Position numbers and translations under genes: made by a program
The notes under the pieces: model-generated
Database searches by the model: none
What the model was told of the DNA's origin: nothing
The model's input: only the letters and a program-made list of their open reading frames with translations
Shown: one piece after another, positions 16,657 through 25,314 of the stretch
Layout of the letters: every line of letters begins with the position of its first letter
Numbering within the stretch: position 1 is the first letter of the stretch
Assembly: GCA_012033255.1 (NCBI GenBank)
Contig: JAAUSF010000001.1
Span: 1-64,000 of the forward strand
Reading direction: 5' to 3'
Length of the DNA stretch: 64,000 bases
DNA from: Cyanobacteria bacterium RU_5_0
Lineage (GTDB): Bacteria > Cyanobacteriota > Cyanobacteriia > Elainellales > Elainellaceae

Positions 16657-16878
16657 ATGGACTACACAGGGTTCCAATCACGGACGATCGCTTTGTTTTT
16701 GCAACGGCAACGGCTTACCCATCGACGAATGCTGGAGCAATGCAATCTATCGCTACAAAGTAGTGAACTGATTATTGAATGTCCTGATAAATTAGCAACT
16801 CGTGCCGTATGGTTAAGACGTGTTCATATTGCTAAAGCCGCACCAAAGCTAGGTATTGCCTCAATTCGGTTTAAGTAG
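16657..16878 (+). CDS. Small hypothetical protein divergent from SufR-like gene
   Basis: A 73-residue basic protein that I do not recognise. It has no signal peptide or membrane segment, one Cys in LEQCNLSLQ and one in IIECPDKL, and many Arg, Gln and Leu residues. It shares a 78 bp divergent promoter region with the SufR-like repressor, so the two may be co-regulated by iron-sulfur status. No strong ribosome binding site is seen. A clean short frame with cyanobacterial codon use makes it plausible rather than certain. Confidence 0.5.
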   Translation: MDYTGFQSRTIALFLQRQRLTHRRMLEQCNLSLQSSELIIECPDKLATRAVWLRRVHIAKAAPKLGIASIRFK

Positions 16879-17179
16879 GGGCGATCGGCTGTCCGACCGA
16901 CTCTTAATTAATCTTATGCAAAAAACACCATGAGCATTTATACTTAGCAATATGTAAACCTAAACATGTAAACCTAAACCGTCAAGGCTTGCCTGGAAGC
17001 GTCACTGCAACCAGTAGCTTTTTTGTACTGTGATCATTTCTGAGGCAGTTTTGAGCAAGGGTTGAGATTTGTAAATCGATCGATACAATTTACCGCAGTG
17101 GGAAAAGTATCTTAAGATTATCGTAAGATTTCTGTTCTGAGCCAACGTAAGCTAATCACACCAATTAGGAGGAATCCCT
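16879..17179 (+). promoter_or_regulatory. fbaA promoter and leader region
   Basis: A 300 bp region before fbaA. It contains the 14 bp tandem repeat and a strong ribosome binding site AGGAGGA (17167-17173). No gene and no clear riboswitch fold are seen. Confidence 0.5.
16952..16979. repeat. Two perfect 14 bp tandem repeats upstream of fbaA
   Basis: ATGTAAACCTAAAC occurs twice without a gap, 200 bp before the aldolase start. The array could be a protein-binding site or simple slippage. Confidence 0.8.
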
Positions 17180-18259
17180 ATGGCACTTGTGCCAATGCGA
17201 CTATTGCTGGATCATGCTGCCGAAAACGGTTACGGTATTCCAGCATTTAACGTTAACAACATGGAGCAGATTCAGTCAATCATGCAGGCTGCTCAGCAGA
17301 CAGACAGCCCTGTGATTTTGCAAGCCTCTCGTGGCGCTCGTAAGTACGCTGGCGAAAATTTCCTCCGTCACCTTATTCTGGCTGCTATCGAAACCTATCC
17401 CCACATTCCCATCGTCATGCACCAGGATCACGGGAATGAACCAGCAACCTGCTATTCAGCCCTGAAAAATGGCTTCACCAGCGTCATGATGGACGGTTCT
17501 CTGGAAGCCGATGCTAAATCTCCTGCCAGCTTTGAGTACAACGTTCGCGTGACTAGCGAAGTGGTGAAAGTGGCTCATGCAATTGGTGCTAGCGTTGAAG
17601 GCGAACTTGGTTGCCTTGGCTCTCTGGAAACGGGCCAAGGAGATAAGGAAGACGGTCACGGTTTTGAGGGAACGCTCTCTCATGATCAGCTTCTAACTGA
17701 CCCAGATGAGGCGGTTCAGTTTGTGGAGCAAACTCAGGTCGATGCATTAGCAGTGGCGATCGGCACCAGCCACGGTGCCTATAAGTTCACCCGCAAACCG
17801 ACGGGTGAAATTCTAGCAATCAGCCGCATCGAAGAAATTCACCGCCGCTTGCCCAACACTCATTTGGTCATGCACGGATCTTCCTCCGTTCCTGAAGATC
17901 TGATTGCGCTGATCAACCAGTATGGCGGCGCGATTCCTGAAACCTATGGAGTGCCTGTTGAAGAAATTCAGAAGGGCATCAAGAGCGGTGTTCGTAAAGT
18001 CAATATTGACACTGACAACCGCTTGGCAATTACGGCGGCGGTGCGTGAAGCTCTCGCGGCTGATCCCAAGGAATTCGATCCTCGTCACTTCCTGAAGCCG
18101 TCCATCAAATATATGCAGAAAGTGTGCGCCGATCGCTATCAGCAATTCGGTACCGCAGGCAATGCGAGCAAGATCAAGCAAGTCTCTTTGGAAGAGTATG
18201 CTGCGAAGTATGCGAAGGGAGAACTGGTTGCTGTCACGAAAACGACGGTTGGCGTTTAA
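17180..18259 (+). CDS. fbaA: Class II fructose-bisphosphate aldolase
   Basis: A 359-residue zinc-dependent aldolase that joins dihydroxyacetone phosphate to glyceraldehyde-3-phosphate or erythrose-4-phosphate in the Calvin cycle and glycolysis. The N-terminal [16 protein letters not shown], the zinc-binding [19 protein letters not shown] and VEGELGCLG, and the [10 protein letters not shown] and [10 protein letters not shown] segments mark the Calvin-cycle subtype. Cyanobacteria use this enzyme as their main aldolase. A strong ribosome binding site precedes ATG 17180 and a clear intrinsic terminator follows, so it is a single-gene transcript. Confidence 0.97.
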   Translation: MALVPMRLLLDHAAENGYGIPAFNVNNMEQIQSIMQAAQQTDSPVILQASRGARKYAGENFLRHLILAAIETYPHIPIVMHQDHGNEPATCYSALKNGFTSVMMDGSLEADAKSPASFEYNVRVTSEVVKVAHAIGASVEGELGCLGSLETGQGDKEDGHGFEGTLSHDQLLTDPDEAVQFVEQTQVDALAVAIGTSHGAYKFTRKPTGEILAISRIEEIHRRLPNTHLVMHGSSSVPEDLIALINQYGGAIPETYGVPVEEIQKGIKSGVRKVNIDTDNRLAITAAVREALAADPKEFDPRHFLKPSIKYMQKVCADRYQQFGTAGNASKIKQVSLEEYAAKYAKGELVAVTKTTVGV

Positions 18260-18290
18260 TCGCTAGCCTAATTCACGTTCTTCAGAGTGT

Positions 18291-18319
18291 TCGGGTAGGA
18301 CTCTCCTACCCGATTTTTT
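18291..18319 (+). terminator. Intrinsic terminator of fbaA
   Basis: A perfect 10 bp stem TCGGGTAGGA/TCCTACCCGA with a CTC loop is followed by six T residues, 31 bp after the fbaA stop. This is the cleanest rho-independent terminator in the window. Confidence 0.92.
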
Positions 18320-18477
18320 AACATTGCCGAAAATACTTCGTAATGCTTCTGCTCTCTTCACCTAAGTAATATTAAGCTCTGTTTCATTTCGATTACATCT
18401 TTGCGATCGAACTGAATAGGCTACAACGTCCGTGGTACGATGCTTTCCGTAGTCTTAAAAGACTAGGAGATATACCT

Positions 18478-19701
18478 TTGACACTACGGGTTGCTGTTGT
18501 TGGATCGGGTCCGGCAGGTTCCTCTGCTGCTGAGACGTTAGCAAAAGCTGGAATTGAAACCTACTTAATTGAACGGAAGTTAGATAATGCCAAACCCTGT
18601 GGCGGTGCGATTCCCCTCTGCATGGTGAGTGAGTTTGATCTGCCACCAGAGATCATCGATCGGCAAGTTCGCAAGATGAAAATGATCTCGCCTTCCAATG
18701 TTGAAGTCGATATTGGCAGCACTCTTAAAGAGGATGAGTATATTGGGATGTGCCGTCGGGAAGTCTTAGATGGCTTCCTTCGCGATCGAGCATCAAAACT
18801 CGGTGCAATGCTGATTAACGGCACTGTTCATACGCTAGATCTGCCCTCAAACAGCACTGATCCTTATACGATTCATTATGCGGATCATTCGGACGGTAAC
18901 TTGGAAGGAACCGCCAAGACGCTGCAAGTGGATCTGGTGATTGGGGCAGATGGGGCAAATTCTCGTGTGGCAAAGGCGATCGATGCGGGTGATTACAACT
19001 ATGCGATCGCCTTCCAAGAGCGGATTCGGCTGCCAGAAGACAAGATGCGCTATTACGAAGATCGCGCCGAGATGTATGTGGGCACCGATGTCTCGCCAGA
19101 TTTCTATGCCTGGGTCTTCCCAAAGTACGATCACGTTGCCGTTGGCACAGGCACGATGAAGGTGAATAAAGCGATCATCAAAGACCTGCAAGCTGGAATT
19201 CGGGCACGGGCGGCTCGGAAACTGGAAGGCGGTACGATCATCAAAGTCGAAGCGCATCCCATCCCGGAGCATCCTAGACCTCGGCGTGTGGTTGGTCGGG
19301 TGGCGCTTGTGGGTGATGCGGCAGGGTATGTCACCAAGTCCTCTGGAGAAGGCATTTACTTCGCGGCAAAATCTGGGCGGATGTGTGCTGAGACGATCGT
19401 GGAATTCTCTCGCCAAGGACAGCGTATTCCTTCCGAAGATGACCTGAAAGTCTACTTGAAGCGGTGGGATAAAAAGTACGGCACGACCTACAAAGTACTG
19501 GATCTGCTGCAAACCGTGTTCTATCGATCGGATGCGGCTCGTGAAGCGTTTGTGGAGATGTGTGCCGATCGCGATGTGCAAAAACTCACGTTCGATAGCT
19601 ACTTATACAAAACCGTCGTTCCGGCTAACCCGATCGTGCAATTGAAGATTACCGCGAAGACGATCGGCAGTCTGTTGCGCGGTCATGCCTTAGCTCCATA
19701 A
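18478..19701 (+). CDS. chlP: Geranylgeranyl reductase
   Basis: A 407-residue flavoprotein that reduces three double bonds of the geranylgeranyl group to make phytyl chains for chlorophyll and tocopherol. The FAD motif VAVVGSGPAGSSAAETLAKAG begins at residue 5. NAKPCGGAIP and VALVGDAAGYVTKSSGEG are also typical of ChlP. The start is TTG 18478: AGGAGA lies 7 bp upstream, and the N-terminus from that codon matches the family exactly, with no in-frame ATG that would keep the FAD motif. Length is normal. It stands alone between the fbaA terminator and a repeat element. Confidence 0.97.
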   Translation: MTLRVAVVGSGPAGSSAAETLAKAGIETYLIERKLDNAKPCGGAIPLCMVSEFDLPPEIIDRQVRKMKMISPSNVEVDIGSTLKEDEYIGMCRREVLDGFLRDRASKLGAMLINGTVHTLDLPSNSTDPYTIHYADHSDGNLEGTAKTLQVDLVIGADGANSRVAKAIDAGDYNYAIAFQERIRLPEDKMRYYEDRAEMYVGTDVSPDFYAWVFPKYDHVAVGTGTMKVNKAIIKDLQAGIRARAARKLEGGTIIKVEAHPIPEHPRPRRVVGRVALVGDAAGYVTKSSGEGIYFAAKSGRMCAETIVEFSRQGQRIPSEDDLKVYLKRWDKKYGTTYKVLDLLQTVFYRSDAAREAFVEMCADRDVQKLTFDSYLYKTVVPANPIVQLKITAKTIGSLLRGHALAP

Positions 19702-19786
19702 GTTCTAAAGCTAGACAATCTGCTTTCACAATGGGGTAGGAGTAACCTGCCCTATTTTTGTAGGGTTGCAAACCAAGAACTATATC

Positions 19787-19881
19787 TATAGCTGTAGTTA
19801 GTTAGGTTAGGACATGGACATTTTTGTGGGGCGGCGGAGCCGCCCCACAAAAATGTCCTAACCAATATGACTATGGCTATA
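19787..19881. mobile_element. MITE-like inverted-repeat element, family TATAGC-N12-GGTTAGGA, copy 1
   Basis: A 95 bp element with 28 bp terminal inverted repeats (22 of 28 positions match), each reading TATAGC, 12 variable bases, then GGTTAGGACA. Inside is a perfect 20 bp inverted repeat (19816-19835 and 19839-19858) with a GGA loop, rich in GGGGCGGC. No coding capacity. A second element with the same ends lies at 35647-35760. The mobile origin is inferred from the repeated, symmetrical ends. Confidence 0.7.
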
Positions 19882-19897
19882 TTTGAAACCGATCGCC

Positions 19898-20536
19898 TCA
19901 TCGTTCATCCTTGGAATCCTGAAACTGATATCGACTAGATTCGATCGGCTGCTGCACAAACATTTCTGATGTAAGGGTCTGAACATGACTCGTCGATTGC
20001 CACACATTGGGCTGCGATCGATGTGCCAGCCATGCCACGGTTCCGCCTAAAGCGATCGTCACTCCAAGCAGCAAGGCGGTGAGCATTTTCACTTGAGAAC
20101 GCAAGCGCAATAACTCCTGCGATCGACGCTCTAAAAACTCTGGAGAGGTTGATTCGATCGCATTTACTTCAGAAACGATCTGCTTCAGCTGTTCTGGTTG
20201 CTTAAATTTGACCTGGGAGTGCAGCCATTCTGCAATTAAGCCAGGACAGTTCTGCTTAAACCAACGCAGCGCCACAATTTGAAAGATGGGTTTAGAAAGT
20301 TGAGCAATCCATTTTGTGAATCGATTGAGGGATCGATGATGAATTTTGTGATTAATTAGATTCACTGAACCGACATCATAAAGACACGCTAATATCAGCT
20401 TTGCAGTCGCTTCTTCGCGTTCGAGCAAATGTTCTAGCAGGAGATGAATGGTACGTATCCGTTCTTGTTCCATTCTTGCTTCTTCTGCCGATCGCGCCGC
20501 AATAATTGCTTTTCGGATAAGGGTTGGTTTAGCCAT
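19898..20536 (-). CDS. Hypothetical protein with one transmembrane segment
   Basis: A 212-residue protein of unknown function. The N-terminal 150 residues are helical and charged, starting MAKPTLIRKAIIAARSAEEA, with a leucine-rich helix LLLEHLLEREEATAKLIL. A single membrane segment, MLTALLLGVTIALGGTVAWL, lies at about residues 150-170, followed by a polar tail. With the positive residues before the segment, the large N-terminal part is probably cytoplasmic. It resembles small membrane proteins seen only in cyanobacteria, but I cannot name a family. It ends 17 bp from the inverted-repeat element at 19787-19881. Confidence 0.7.
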   Translation of the reverse strand: MAKPTLIRKAIIAARSAEEARMEQERIRTIHLLLEHLLEREEATAKLILACLYDVGSVNLINHKIHHRSLNRFTKWIAQLSKPIFQIVALRWFKQNCPGLIAEWLHSQVKFKQPEQLKQIVSEVNAIESTSPEFLERRSQELLRLRSQVKMLTALLLGVTIALGGTVAWLAHRSQPNVWQSTSHVQTLTSEMFVQQPIESSRYQFQDSKDER

Positions 20537-20964
20537 GATTGTGAAGCCGTATCCAGGAATATTAAAACAGGAATATTAAATATTTACACCAAGGTTTCCC
20601 TGTTTTCAAAATGCCGAATATCCTGCCTAATTTCCCTCTGTCGAAAGATAGGAAGTTTTCTAGGACACGACGAACTGTTACAGAAATTACAAATGTCAAT
20701 CGGGGAGGCACATGGCACTACCCCTACACGCAAATTACAGCGATTTTCAGATGAGTAAACCACAATTGCGTGTGGATGGGGGGATGGGGGGATGGGGGGC
20801 TTATGCAAGGGGAAACGGCTGTATGGCGTTAATTGCTATTGACGCGATGTGCAACTTTAGGGCAACAAGCCTTAATTTCTTGGTGGGACAGGCACCCTGC
20901 CTGCCCCGATCTAGAGGGGCGAAACGCTCATCCTACAAGAGATGGAAACAAATTGTACACAACG
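20537..20964. other. Repeat-rich intergenic region
   Basis: About 430 bp without a gene. It contains the inverted-repeat element at 20735-20823, a CAGGCA-CCC-TGCCTG hairpin (about 20889-20903) and a motif GATGTGCAACTTTAG that recurs in reverse orientation near 3395 (AAAGTTGCACATCGCG). Confidence 0.6.
20735..20823. mobile_element. MITE-like element, family TTACAGC, copy 2
   Basis: An element of about 90 bp beginning TTACAGCGATTTTCAGATGAG and ending GGAAACGGCTGTA, with a GATGGGG simple repeat in the middle. The ends and internal words (CAGATGAGT, GTGTGG, ATGCAAG) match the core of the element at 2842-2947. No coding capacity. Confidence 0.65.
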
Positions 20965-22131
20965 TCACTGCTCGATCGCCCCTCCACACGAACTCCCTGC
21001 ACCTGCTGTACAGCCGAAGCAATGCCGCGCTGTAACAATGTGCCGTTGAGCTAACAGTTTAGGGTTGAAGTCTCGGACGTGAGGACGTTCTCCAGTGGCT
21101 CCAGTGGCTCCAGTGGCTCCAGTGGGCTGCTGAATTTCTAAGTCCAGCATTTGGTTAAAGTCACAGTCAAATAACCGCCCGTCCCATGAAACGGACAGTG
21201 TATTGCGGCACATCAAGCCAGAAACCGTCGCTGGGTTAAAAGAACGAACCAGTAACTCCATATAGGTTTGCAAATTGCCTGATTGTTCTAGCCATTCCAG
21301 GAAGCGGGAAATCGGCATGTTGTTGAGAGTGATCAGGCGATCGAAGCTTACCCCAAAGTTTTTCATCAATCCGGCTTGCCATTCTTGCTCCATCTTGGAT
21401 TGACCGCTAGCGAGAAATGCGCCAACTGGATTCGACATCAGTGTTAATCGTCGCTGCGGATCGCCCTTGCCATAGCCCACCGCATTCAGCCGCCGCATCG
21501 CTTCGATCGATTTCTCAAACGTGCCTTCGCCTCGCTGAGCATCGGTGTTGAACTTGCGATAGTGTGGCAACGAACAGACTACTTCTACGCCCCGCTCAGC
21601 TAACCACTCTGGCAAATCCTGCATTGGCGGCAACAGCAAGACTGTAAGATTGCAGCGATCGATCACCTGCTTCCCGCGTGAAACACACTGATCGACCAGA
21701 TAGCGAAAATGTGGATTCAACTCTGGGGCACCGCCTGTAATATCCACGGTATGAGCTTCTGTTTGATCGAGAGCTTGGAGGCAAGCGTCGATCGTGTCTC
21801 GATCCATCATTTCGTGGCGATCGGGTCCTGCATCCACATGGCAATGCCGACACGCCATGTTACACAGCTTGCCAACATTAATTTGAAAAATTTCCAGTTT
21901 TGCCGGACGCAGCGTTTCCCATCCAGCACTGGCAAGTCGCTCCAAAAAATCACTCGCTTGAGGCGTATGAGCCAGATCCAGTGATTCTAAGCGATCGAGT
22001 TGCGCTTGCGGAGAACTAAGGGGCGATCGTCGTCGCATCAATGACGTAGTGGGTTTTGCTCCTGCGATCGGGCTGTCTAAATCCAACCCCTCAATCATTC
22101 CTACTCCCGATTGTTGTGTCGCTTCAACCAT
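20965..22131 (-). CDS. arsS: Arsenosugar biosynthesis-type radical SAM protein ArsS
   Basis: A 388-residue radical SAM enzyme. The 4Fe-4S/SAM motif CNMACRHC sits at about residues 88-95, followed by DITGGAPELNPHF. The C-terminal DUF3641 part carries CRNTLSVSWDGRLFDCDFN and a cysteine cluster CFGCTAGAGSSCGG. ArsS is proposed to transfer an adenosyl-derived group in arsenosugar formation from methylated arsenic. In some relatives a residue of the C-terminal cluster is selenocysteine; here all positions are Cys. ATG 22131 has AGGAAG upstream and is preferred over TTG 22149. A 9 bp coding repeat gives GATGATGAT near residue 352. The peroxidase-like partner lies just upstream; no arsM is in the window. 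Confidence 0.9.
   Translation of the reverse strand: MVEATQQSGVGMIEGLDLDSPIAGAKPTTSLMRRRSPLSSPQAQLDRLESLDLAHTPQASDFLERLASAGWETLRPAKLEIFQINVGKLCNMACRHCHVDAGPDRHEMMDRDTIDACLQALDQTEAHTVDITGGAPELNPHFRYLVDQCVSRGKQVIDRCNLTVLLLPPMQDLPEWLAERGVEVVCSLPHYRKFNTDAQRGEGTFEKSIEAMRRLNAVGYGKGDPQRRLTLMSNPVGAFLASGQSKMEQEWQAGLMKNFGVSFDRLITLNNMPISRFLEWLEQSGNLQTYMELLVRSFNPATVSGLMCRNTLSVSWDGRLFDCDFNQMLDLEIQQPTGATGATGATGERPHVRDFNPKLLAQRHIVTARHCFGCTAGAGSSCGGAIEQ
21091..21125. repeat. 9 bp coding minisatellite in arsS
   Basis: Nearly four copies of the 9 bp unit CTCCAGTGG, read on the minus strand as Gly-Ala-Thr repeats, in frame inside the C-terminal domain of ArsS. Confidence 0.85.
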
Positions 22132-22248
22132 CAAAAAACTTCCTCTCAAACGGATACTGAACTATCAATGGACAGCCATGAACCATCCATGAGCGATCTG
22201 TCATCTGCTACTCGAATGATCCCCTCTCCCCCTCTCCCCATCACTCCC

Positions 22249-22587
22249 TCACATCGCCAACTGCTTCACATGATCCAACATCTGCATTCCATGCACCAAA
22301 GACGCTCCCCCTCGAATCGCTGTTGCTACATGAATTGCCTCCGTCATTTGCTCCAAGTCGGCTCCTTGCTGCAAACACTCTTTACTATAAGCATCAATAC
22401 AATAGGGACACTGAACCGTATGTGCCACGGCTAGAGCAATCAATGCCTTTTCGCGAACGGATAGCGCTCCCTCTGCAAACACGGCTCCATAGTAAGCAAA
22501 AAACTTGTCTGCCAGTTCTGGATGTCCTTCACGAACCTGACTAAACTGTGCAAGATGTTCTGGCTTATAATACTGCTCCATTTTCAT
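22249..22587 (-). CDS. ArsS-associated peroxidase-like (AhpD/CMD family) protein
   Basis: A 112-residue member of the carboxymuconolactone decarboxylase/AhpD superfamily. The redox motif CPYCIDAYSKEC (about residues 60-71) gives the CxxC pair and a nearby His-free helix typical of alkylhydroperoxidase-like proteins. A subgroup of this size is consistently found next to ArsS and named arsenosugar biosynthesis-associated peroxidase-like protein. Here it is 117 bp upstream of arsS on the same strand, so the two probably form one unit. Its role may be handling arsenic redox or peroxide; this is not established. Confidence 0.85.
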   Translation of the reverse strand: MKMEQYYKPEHLAQFSQVREGHPELADKFFAYYGAVFAEGALSVREKALIALAVAHTVQCPYCIDAYSKECLQQGADLEQMTEAIHVATAIRGGASLVHGMQMLDHVKQLAM

Positions 22588-22787
22588 AGCTCCCAGTTAA
22601 ACCAATGCTCCAGACACTTTATCTTTGAATTTGCCTATCTCTGTCACTCTAAGCAAAATCATTGGATCAGGCTAACGTCTCTGCCTGAGAATCGCCTGAG
22701 TTTTGCATCAGTGACTCATTCATGGCTTGGAAGCGAACAGCCTAGAATAGGAAGAATAGGGATTGTTAAGAAGTGTATAGGGTTTTC

Positions 22788-23690
22788 ATGGCAGATCAAC
22801 TAATTCGAGCAACAGCCGCCGATGGAGGGATTCGCACTGTCGGCGTGATTACAACTCGCTTAACAGAAGAGGCACGACAACGCCATCAGCTTTCATATGT
22901 GGCAACCGCCGCATTGGGTCGGACGATGGCAGCAGGGTTGTTGTTAGCGTCCAACATGAAGCGGGCGGAGTCTAGAGTGAATATTCGGGTGCGAGGCAAT
23001 GGACCATTAGGCGGAATTTTGGTTGACGCCGGATTAGATGGTACGGTGCGCGGTTATGTAGACAATTCGACGATCGAACTCCCTCCCAATGCGAAAGGCA
23101 AACTGGATGTCGGCGGTGCCGTGGGTCGGGATGGTTTTCTATATGTTGTGCGGGATGTGGGCTACGGCTACCCATACTCTAGTACGGTGCAGTTGGTTTC
23201 TGGGGAGATTGGCGATGATATTACGCACTATCTCGTTAACTCTGAACAAACGCCATCAGCCGCCGTGTTAGGAGTCTTTGTTGGTGCAGAAGGTGTCACA
23301 GCCGCCGGAGGATTGTTAGTGCAAGTGTTGCCCAAAGCCGCCAGAGACGAAGCACTCGTCGAAAAATTGGAATCTCGAATTGCCACACTAACTGGGTTTA
23401 CGCCTCTCCTCCAGGCAGGCAAATCACTCCCCCAAATTTTCCACGACTTGATGGGAGATATGGGGTTGGAGGTTTTACCAGAGACTCAGATGGTGCGGTT
23501 CCACTGCGGTTGCTCGTTCGATCGCGTTCTCGGCGCACTCAAAATCCTAGGCGAAGCCGAACTCCAAGACATGATTAACTCCGGCGAAGATGCAGAAGCG
23601 ATCTGTCATTTTTGCGGCGAAGTTTACAAAGCTAAACCGGCTGAGCTAAAGCAATTGCTACAGGAGTTGCGAACAGAGTCCTCAATGTAG
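22788..23690 (+). CDS. hslO: Redox-regulated chaperone Hsp33
   Basis: A 300-residue Hsp33, a cytoplasmic holdase activated by oxidation. The N-terminal domain begins ADQLIRATAADGGIRTVGVI. The C-terminal redox switch has CGCSFDR (about residues 245-251) and CHFCGE (about 278-283), which bind one zinc ion when reduced and form two disulfides on oxidative stress. Length is standard. ATG 22788 is chosen over the upstream GTG 22773 because the family starts at MADQLIR. No strong ribosome binding site is seen. It is divergent from the arsS unit. Confidence 0.97.
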   Translation: MADQLIRATAADGGIRTVGVITTRLTEEARQRHQLSYVATAALGRTMAAGLLLASNMKRAESRVNIRVRGNGPLGGILVDAGLDGTVRGYVDNSTIELPPNAKGKLDVGGAVGRDGFLYVVRDVGYGYPYSSTVQLVSGEIGDDITHYLVNSEQTPSAAVLGVFVGAEGVTAAGGLLVQVLPKAARDEALVEKLESRIATLTGFTPLLQAGKSLPQIFHDLMGDMGLEVLPETQMVRFHCGCSFDRVLGALKILGEAELQDMINSGEDAEAICHFCGEVYKAKPAELKQLLQELRTESSM

Positions 23691-24114
23691 AGAATTAGGG
23701 CGTATAAGGATGTAAAAGGATTGGGGATTAGAGAGCGACATGGAATTCTTCCTTGCCCCCATCCCCCTTATAAATGCACCAGAAAGTAAATGCACCAGAA
23801 AGTGTCACAATTTCTAACGGGGATATCCGGGAGCCGATTAAATCCGTATAACTAGATTGACTACCGTAGTTTTCAGTTGAATGCAATACGTGAAGGGGCA
23901 CGGCATGCCGTGCCCGTATAAGCTTGATGTATTTGACACAATTGAAAACCGCTATAGATTGCTCGATCGATATCAATCAGTATCGATCTATTGATCTGAT
24001 TCGATTGACGGCATTCGATCAAAATTGGATGATCGCTCCACCATTGATTTAACATCTAAGTCGATTGACCTCTGGTTAACCTCCCTATCTAGCATCTCGT
24101 TGAGGAGAAGTTGT
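23691..24114. other. Intergenic region with palindromic element
   Basis: About 420 bp without a gene. It contains a duplicated AAATGCACCAGAAAGT (about 23774-23804) and the inverted-repeat element at 23861-23957. The last 50 bp lead to the lipoprotein start with a good ribosome binding site. Confidence 0.5.
23861..23957. mobile_element. Inverted-repeat element with perfect 20 bp central palindrome
   Basis: The ends are CTACCGTAGTTTTCAGTTG (23861-23879) and CAATTGAAAACCGCTATAG (23939-23957), which are imperfect inverted copies of each other. The centre holds GGGCACGGCATGCCGTGCCC (23896-23915), a perfect palindrome. The GTTTTCA terminal word links it to the TTACAGC elements. No coding capacity. 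Confidence 0.55.
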
Positions 24115-24579
24115 ATGTCTTTCTGGAATCAGCCTGTCTGTAAATACACAATCAGAGCATCTGCTGTTGTTACGCTAGGGCTTCTTGTTGCCAGTTGCTC
24201 TGAAAGCAAGCTTTCTCAATGTAAACAACTCATTGATGTCGCAAATCAGGTAGTCACTAATGTGCAGACAGTGGCACAAAATGCCAGTTCCACAACGAAC
24301 CCCTCTGATAGTCTTGCTGTAATTAATAAGGTTGCTGAAGCTGCTGATCAAGCCAAGACCGATATGGAATCCTTACAACTCTCCGATGAGAACCTGAAGG
24401 GTTTCCAAACTCGCTATGCCGCAATGTACGCCGAAATTGGCGAAACTACCCGCGATATGCTATCGGCGGCTCAATCTAAGGATACTCAAGCGGGTAAAAA
24501 TGCTTACAACGAATTCAAAGCTGCAACCAGTCAAGAAGGATCATTGGTAAACGAAATTAATGCCTATTGCGCCCAATAA
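24115..24579 (+). CDS. Predicted lipoprotein, unknown function
   Basis: A 154-residue predicted lipoprotein. The N-terminus has a short polar part, a hydrophobic segment (SAVVTLGLLVAS) and a lipobox LVASC ending at Cys about 28, so the mature protein would be lipid-anchored. The rest is soluble, helical and rich in Ala, Gln, Asn and Thr, with no recognised domain; it contains one more Cys near the start (SQCKQ) and one at the end (YCAQ), which could pair. ATG 24115 follows GAGGAGAAG and places the lipobox correctly; the frame is open for another 90 bp upstream. It converges with the VanX-like gene. Confidence 0.75.
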   Translation: MSFWNQPVCKYTIRASAVVTLGLLVASCSESKLSQCKQLIDVANQVVTNVQTVAQNASSTTNPSDSLAVINKVAEAADQAKTDMESLQLSDENLKGFQTRYAAMYAEIGETTRDMLSAAQSKDTQAGKNAYNEFKAATSQEGSLVNEINAYCAQ

Positions 24580-24591
24580 GCGGCTCTGCCA

Positions 24592-25314
24592 TTAATTCTG
24601 GTGCAAAAATTCGATCGCCCCATATCGCGCCAATTGCTGAGCCGTTGGATCATCTTCATTAATCAGCCACGCCCACACCTGATCGCCAAATGAAAAGTGC
24701 CACCATTCTCTGGGGTGCTGTCGAAATCCAGCCATGACCATCACCTGTTTGAGCAATTGGCGATTTTGGTGAAACAGTTGGGTAACTGGTTCTGATGCAT
24801 CGACAAAGTAATTTGGGTAAGAACGCGGAGACATTTCATCAATGGGTGAACCCATCTCTACTGCGTTTCCTCTGGCATCAACCAGCGTGACATCTACGGC
24901 GGCTCCGGTGCTGTGGGGCGGTGGAGTTGTAGGGTCATAGCTCGGAATCGCCCAAAATTGATAGACCTGCTCTAAAATTTCTTGCCGTTGAATTTCGGTT
25001 AGCTCATCAGGGTTTAGGTTTTTAGCGGCGAGGCTCTGAGCGAAGGCGTAATTCACCATATAGTGTTGGACGGCTAGCGGACGATAGGCATCAAAAATTT
25101 GAATCCGCCAGTTCGGATGTTCATTTTGCAAGAGATCTTGTGCCTTGAGCAAGCGATCTAGCACTCCTTGACGCAAGGAGTAAGGAGATTTGTCGCCGTA
25201 GGGAGCCGCCACTCTCACATAGGGATGCGGTTGCTCCACCGCAAACTGCGTTAGGGGAATGGCGATTAAGGCTTCTCCACATTCGACAATCGGCACTTGC
25301 TGGTAGGGCTTCAT
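24592..25314 (-). CDS. D-alanyl-D-alanine dipeptidase, VanX/DdpX-like
   Basis: A 240-residue zinc peptidase of family M15D. VanX-type enzymes split D-Ala-D-Ala. The zinc motif SxHxxGxAxD is seen as PHSTGAAVDV (about residues 131-140) and the second motif as REWWHFSFG (about 206-214), with IFDAYRPLAVQ (about 74-84) holding the catalytic Arg. No signal peptide is visible, so it acts in the cytoplasm like VanX. In a cyanobacterium without vancomycin-resistance ligases nearby, recycling of cell-wall dipeptides is a likely role. Its ATG overlaps the stop of the FHA gene by four bases, implying translational coupling. Confidence 0.9.
   Translation of the reverse strand: MKPYQQVPIVECGEALIAIPLTQFAVEQPHPYVRVAAPYGDKSPYSLRQGVLDRLLKAQDLLQNEHPNWRIQIFDAYRPLAVQHYMVNYAFAQSLAAKNLNPDELTEIQRQEILEQVYQFWAIPSYDPTTPPPHSTGAAVDVTLVDARGNAVEMGSPIDEMSPRSYPNYFVDASEPVTQLFHQNRQLLKQVMVMAGFRQHPREWWHFSFGDQVWAWLINEDDPTAQQLARYGAIEFLHQN

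Noticed and set aside
18847-19581. A 244-codon antisense frame within chlP
   Set aside because: It is the shadow of a well-supported gene on the other strand and shows no protein motif.
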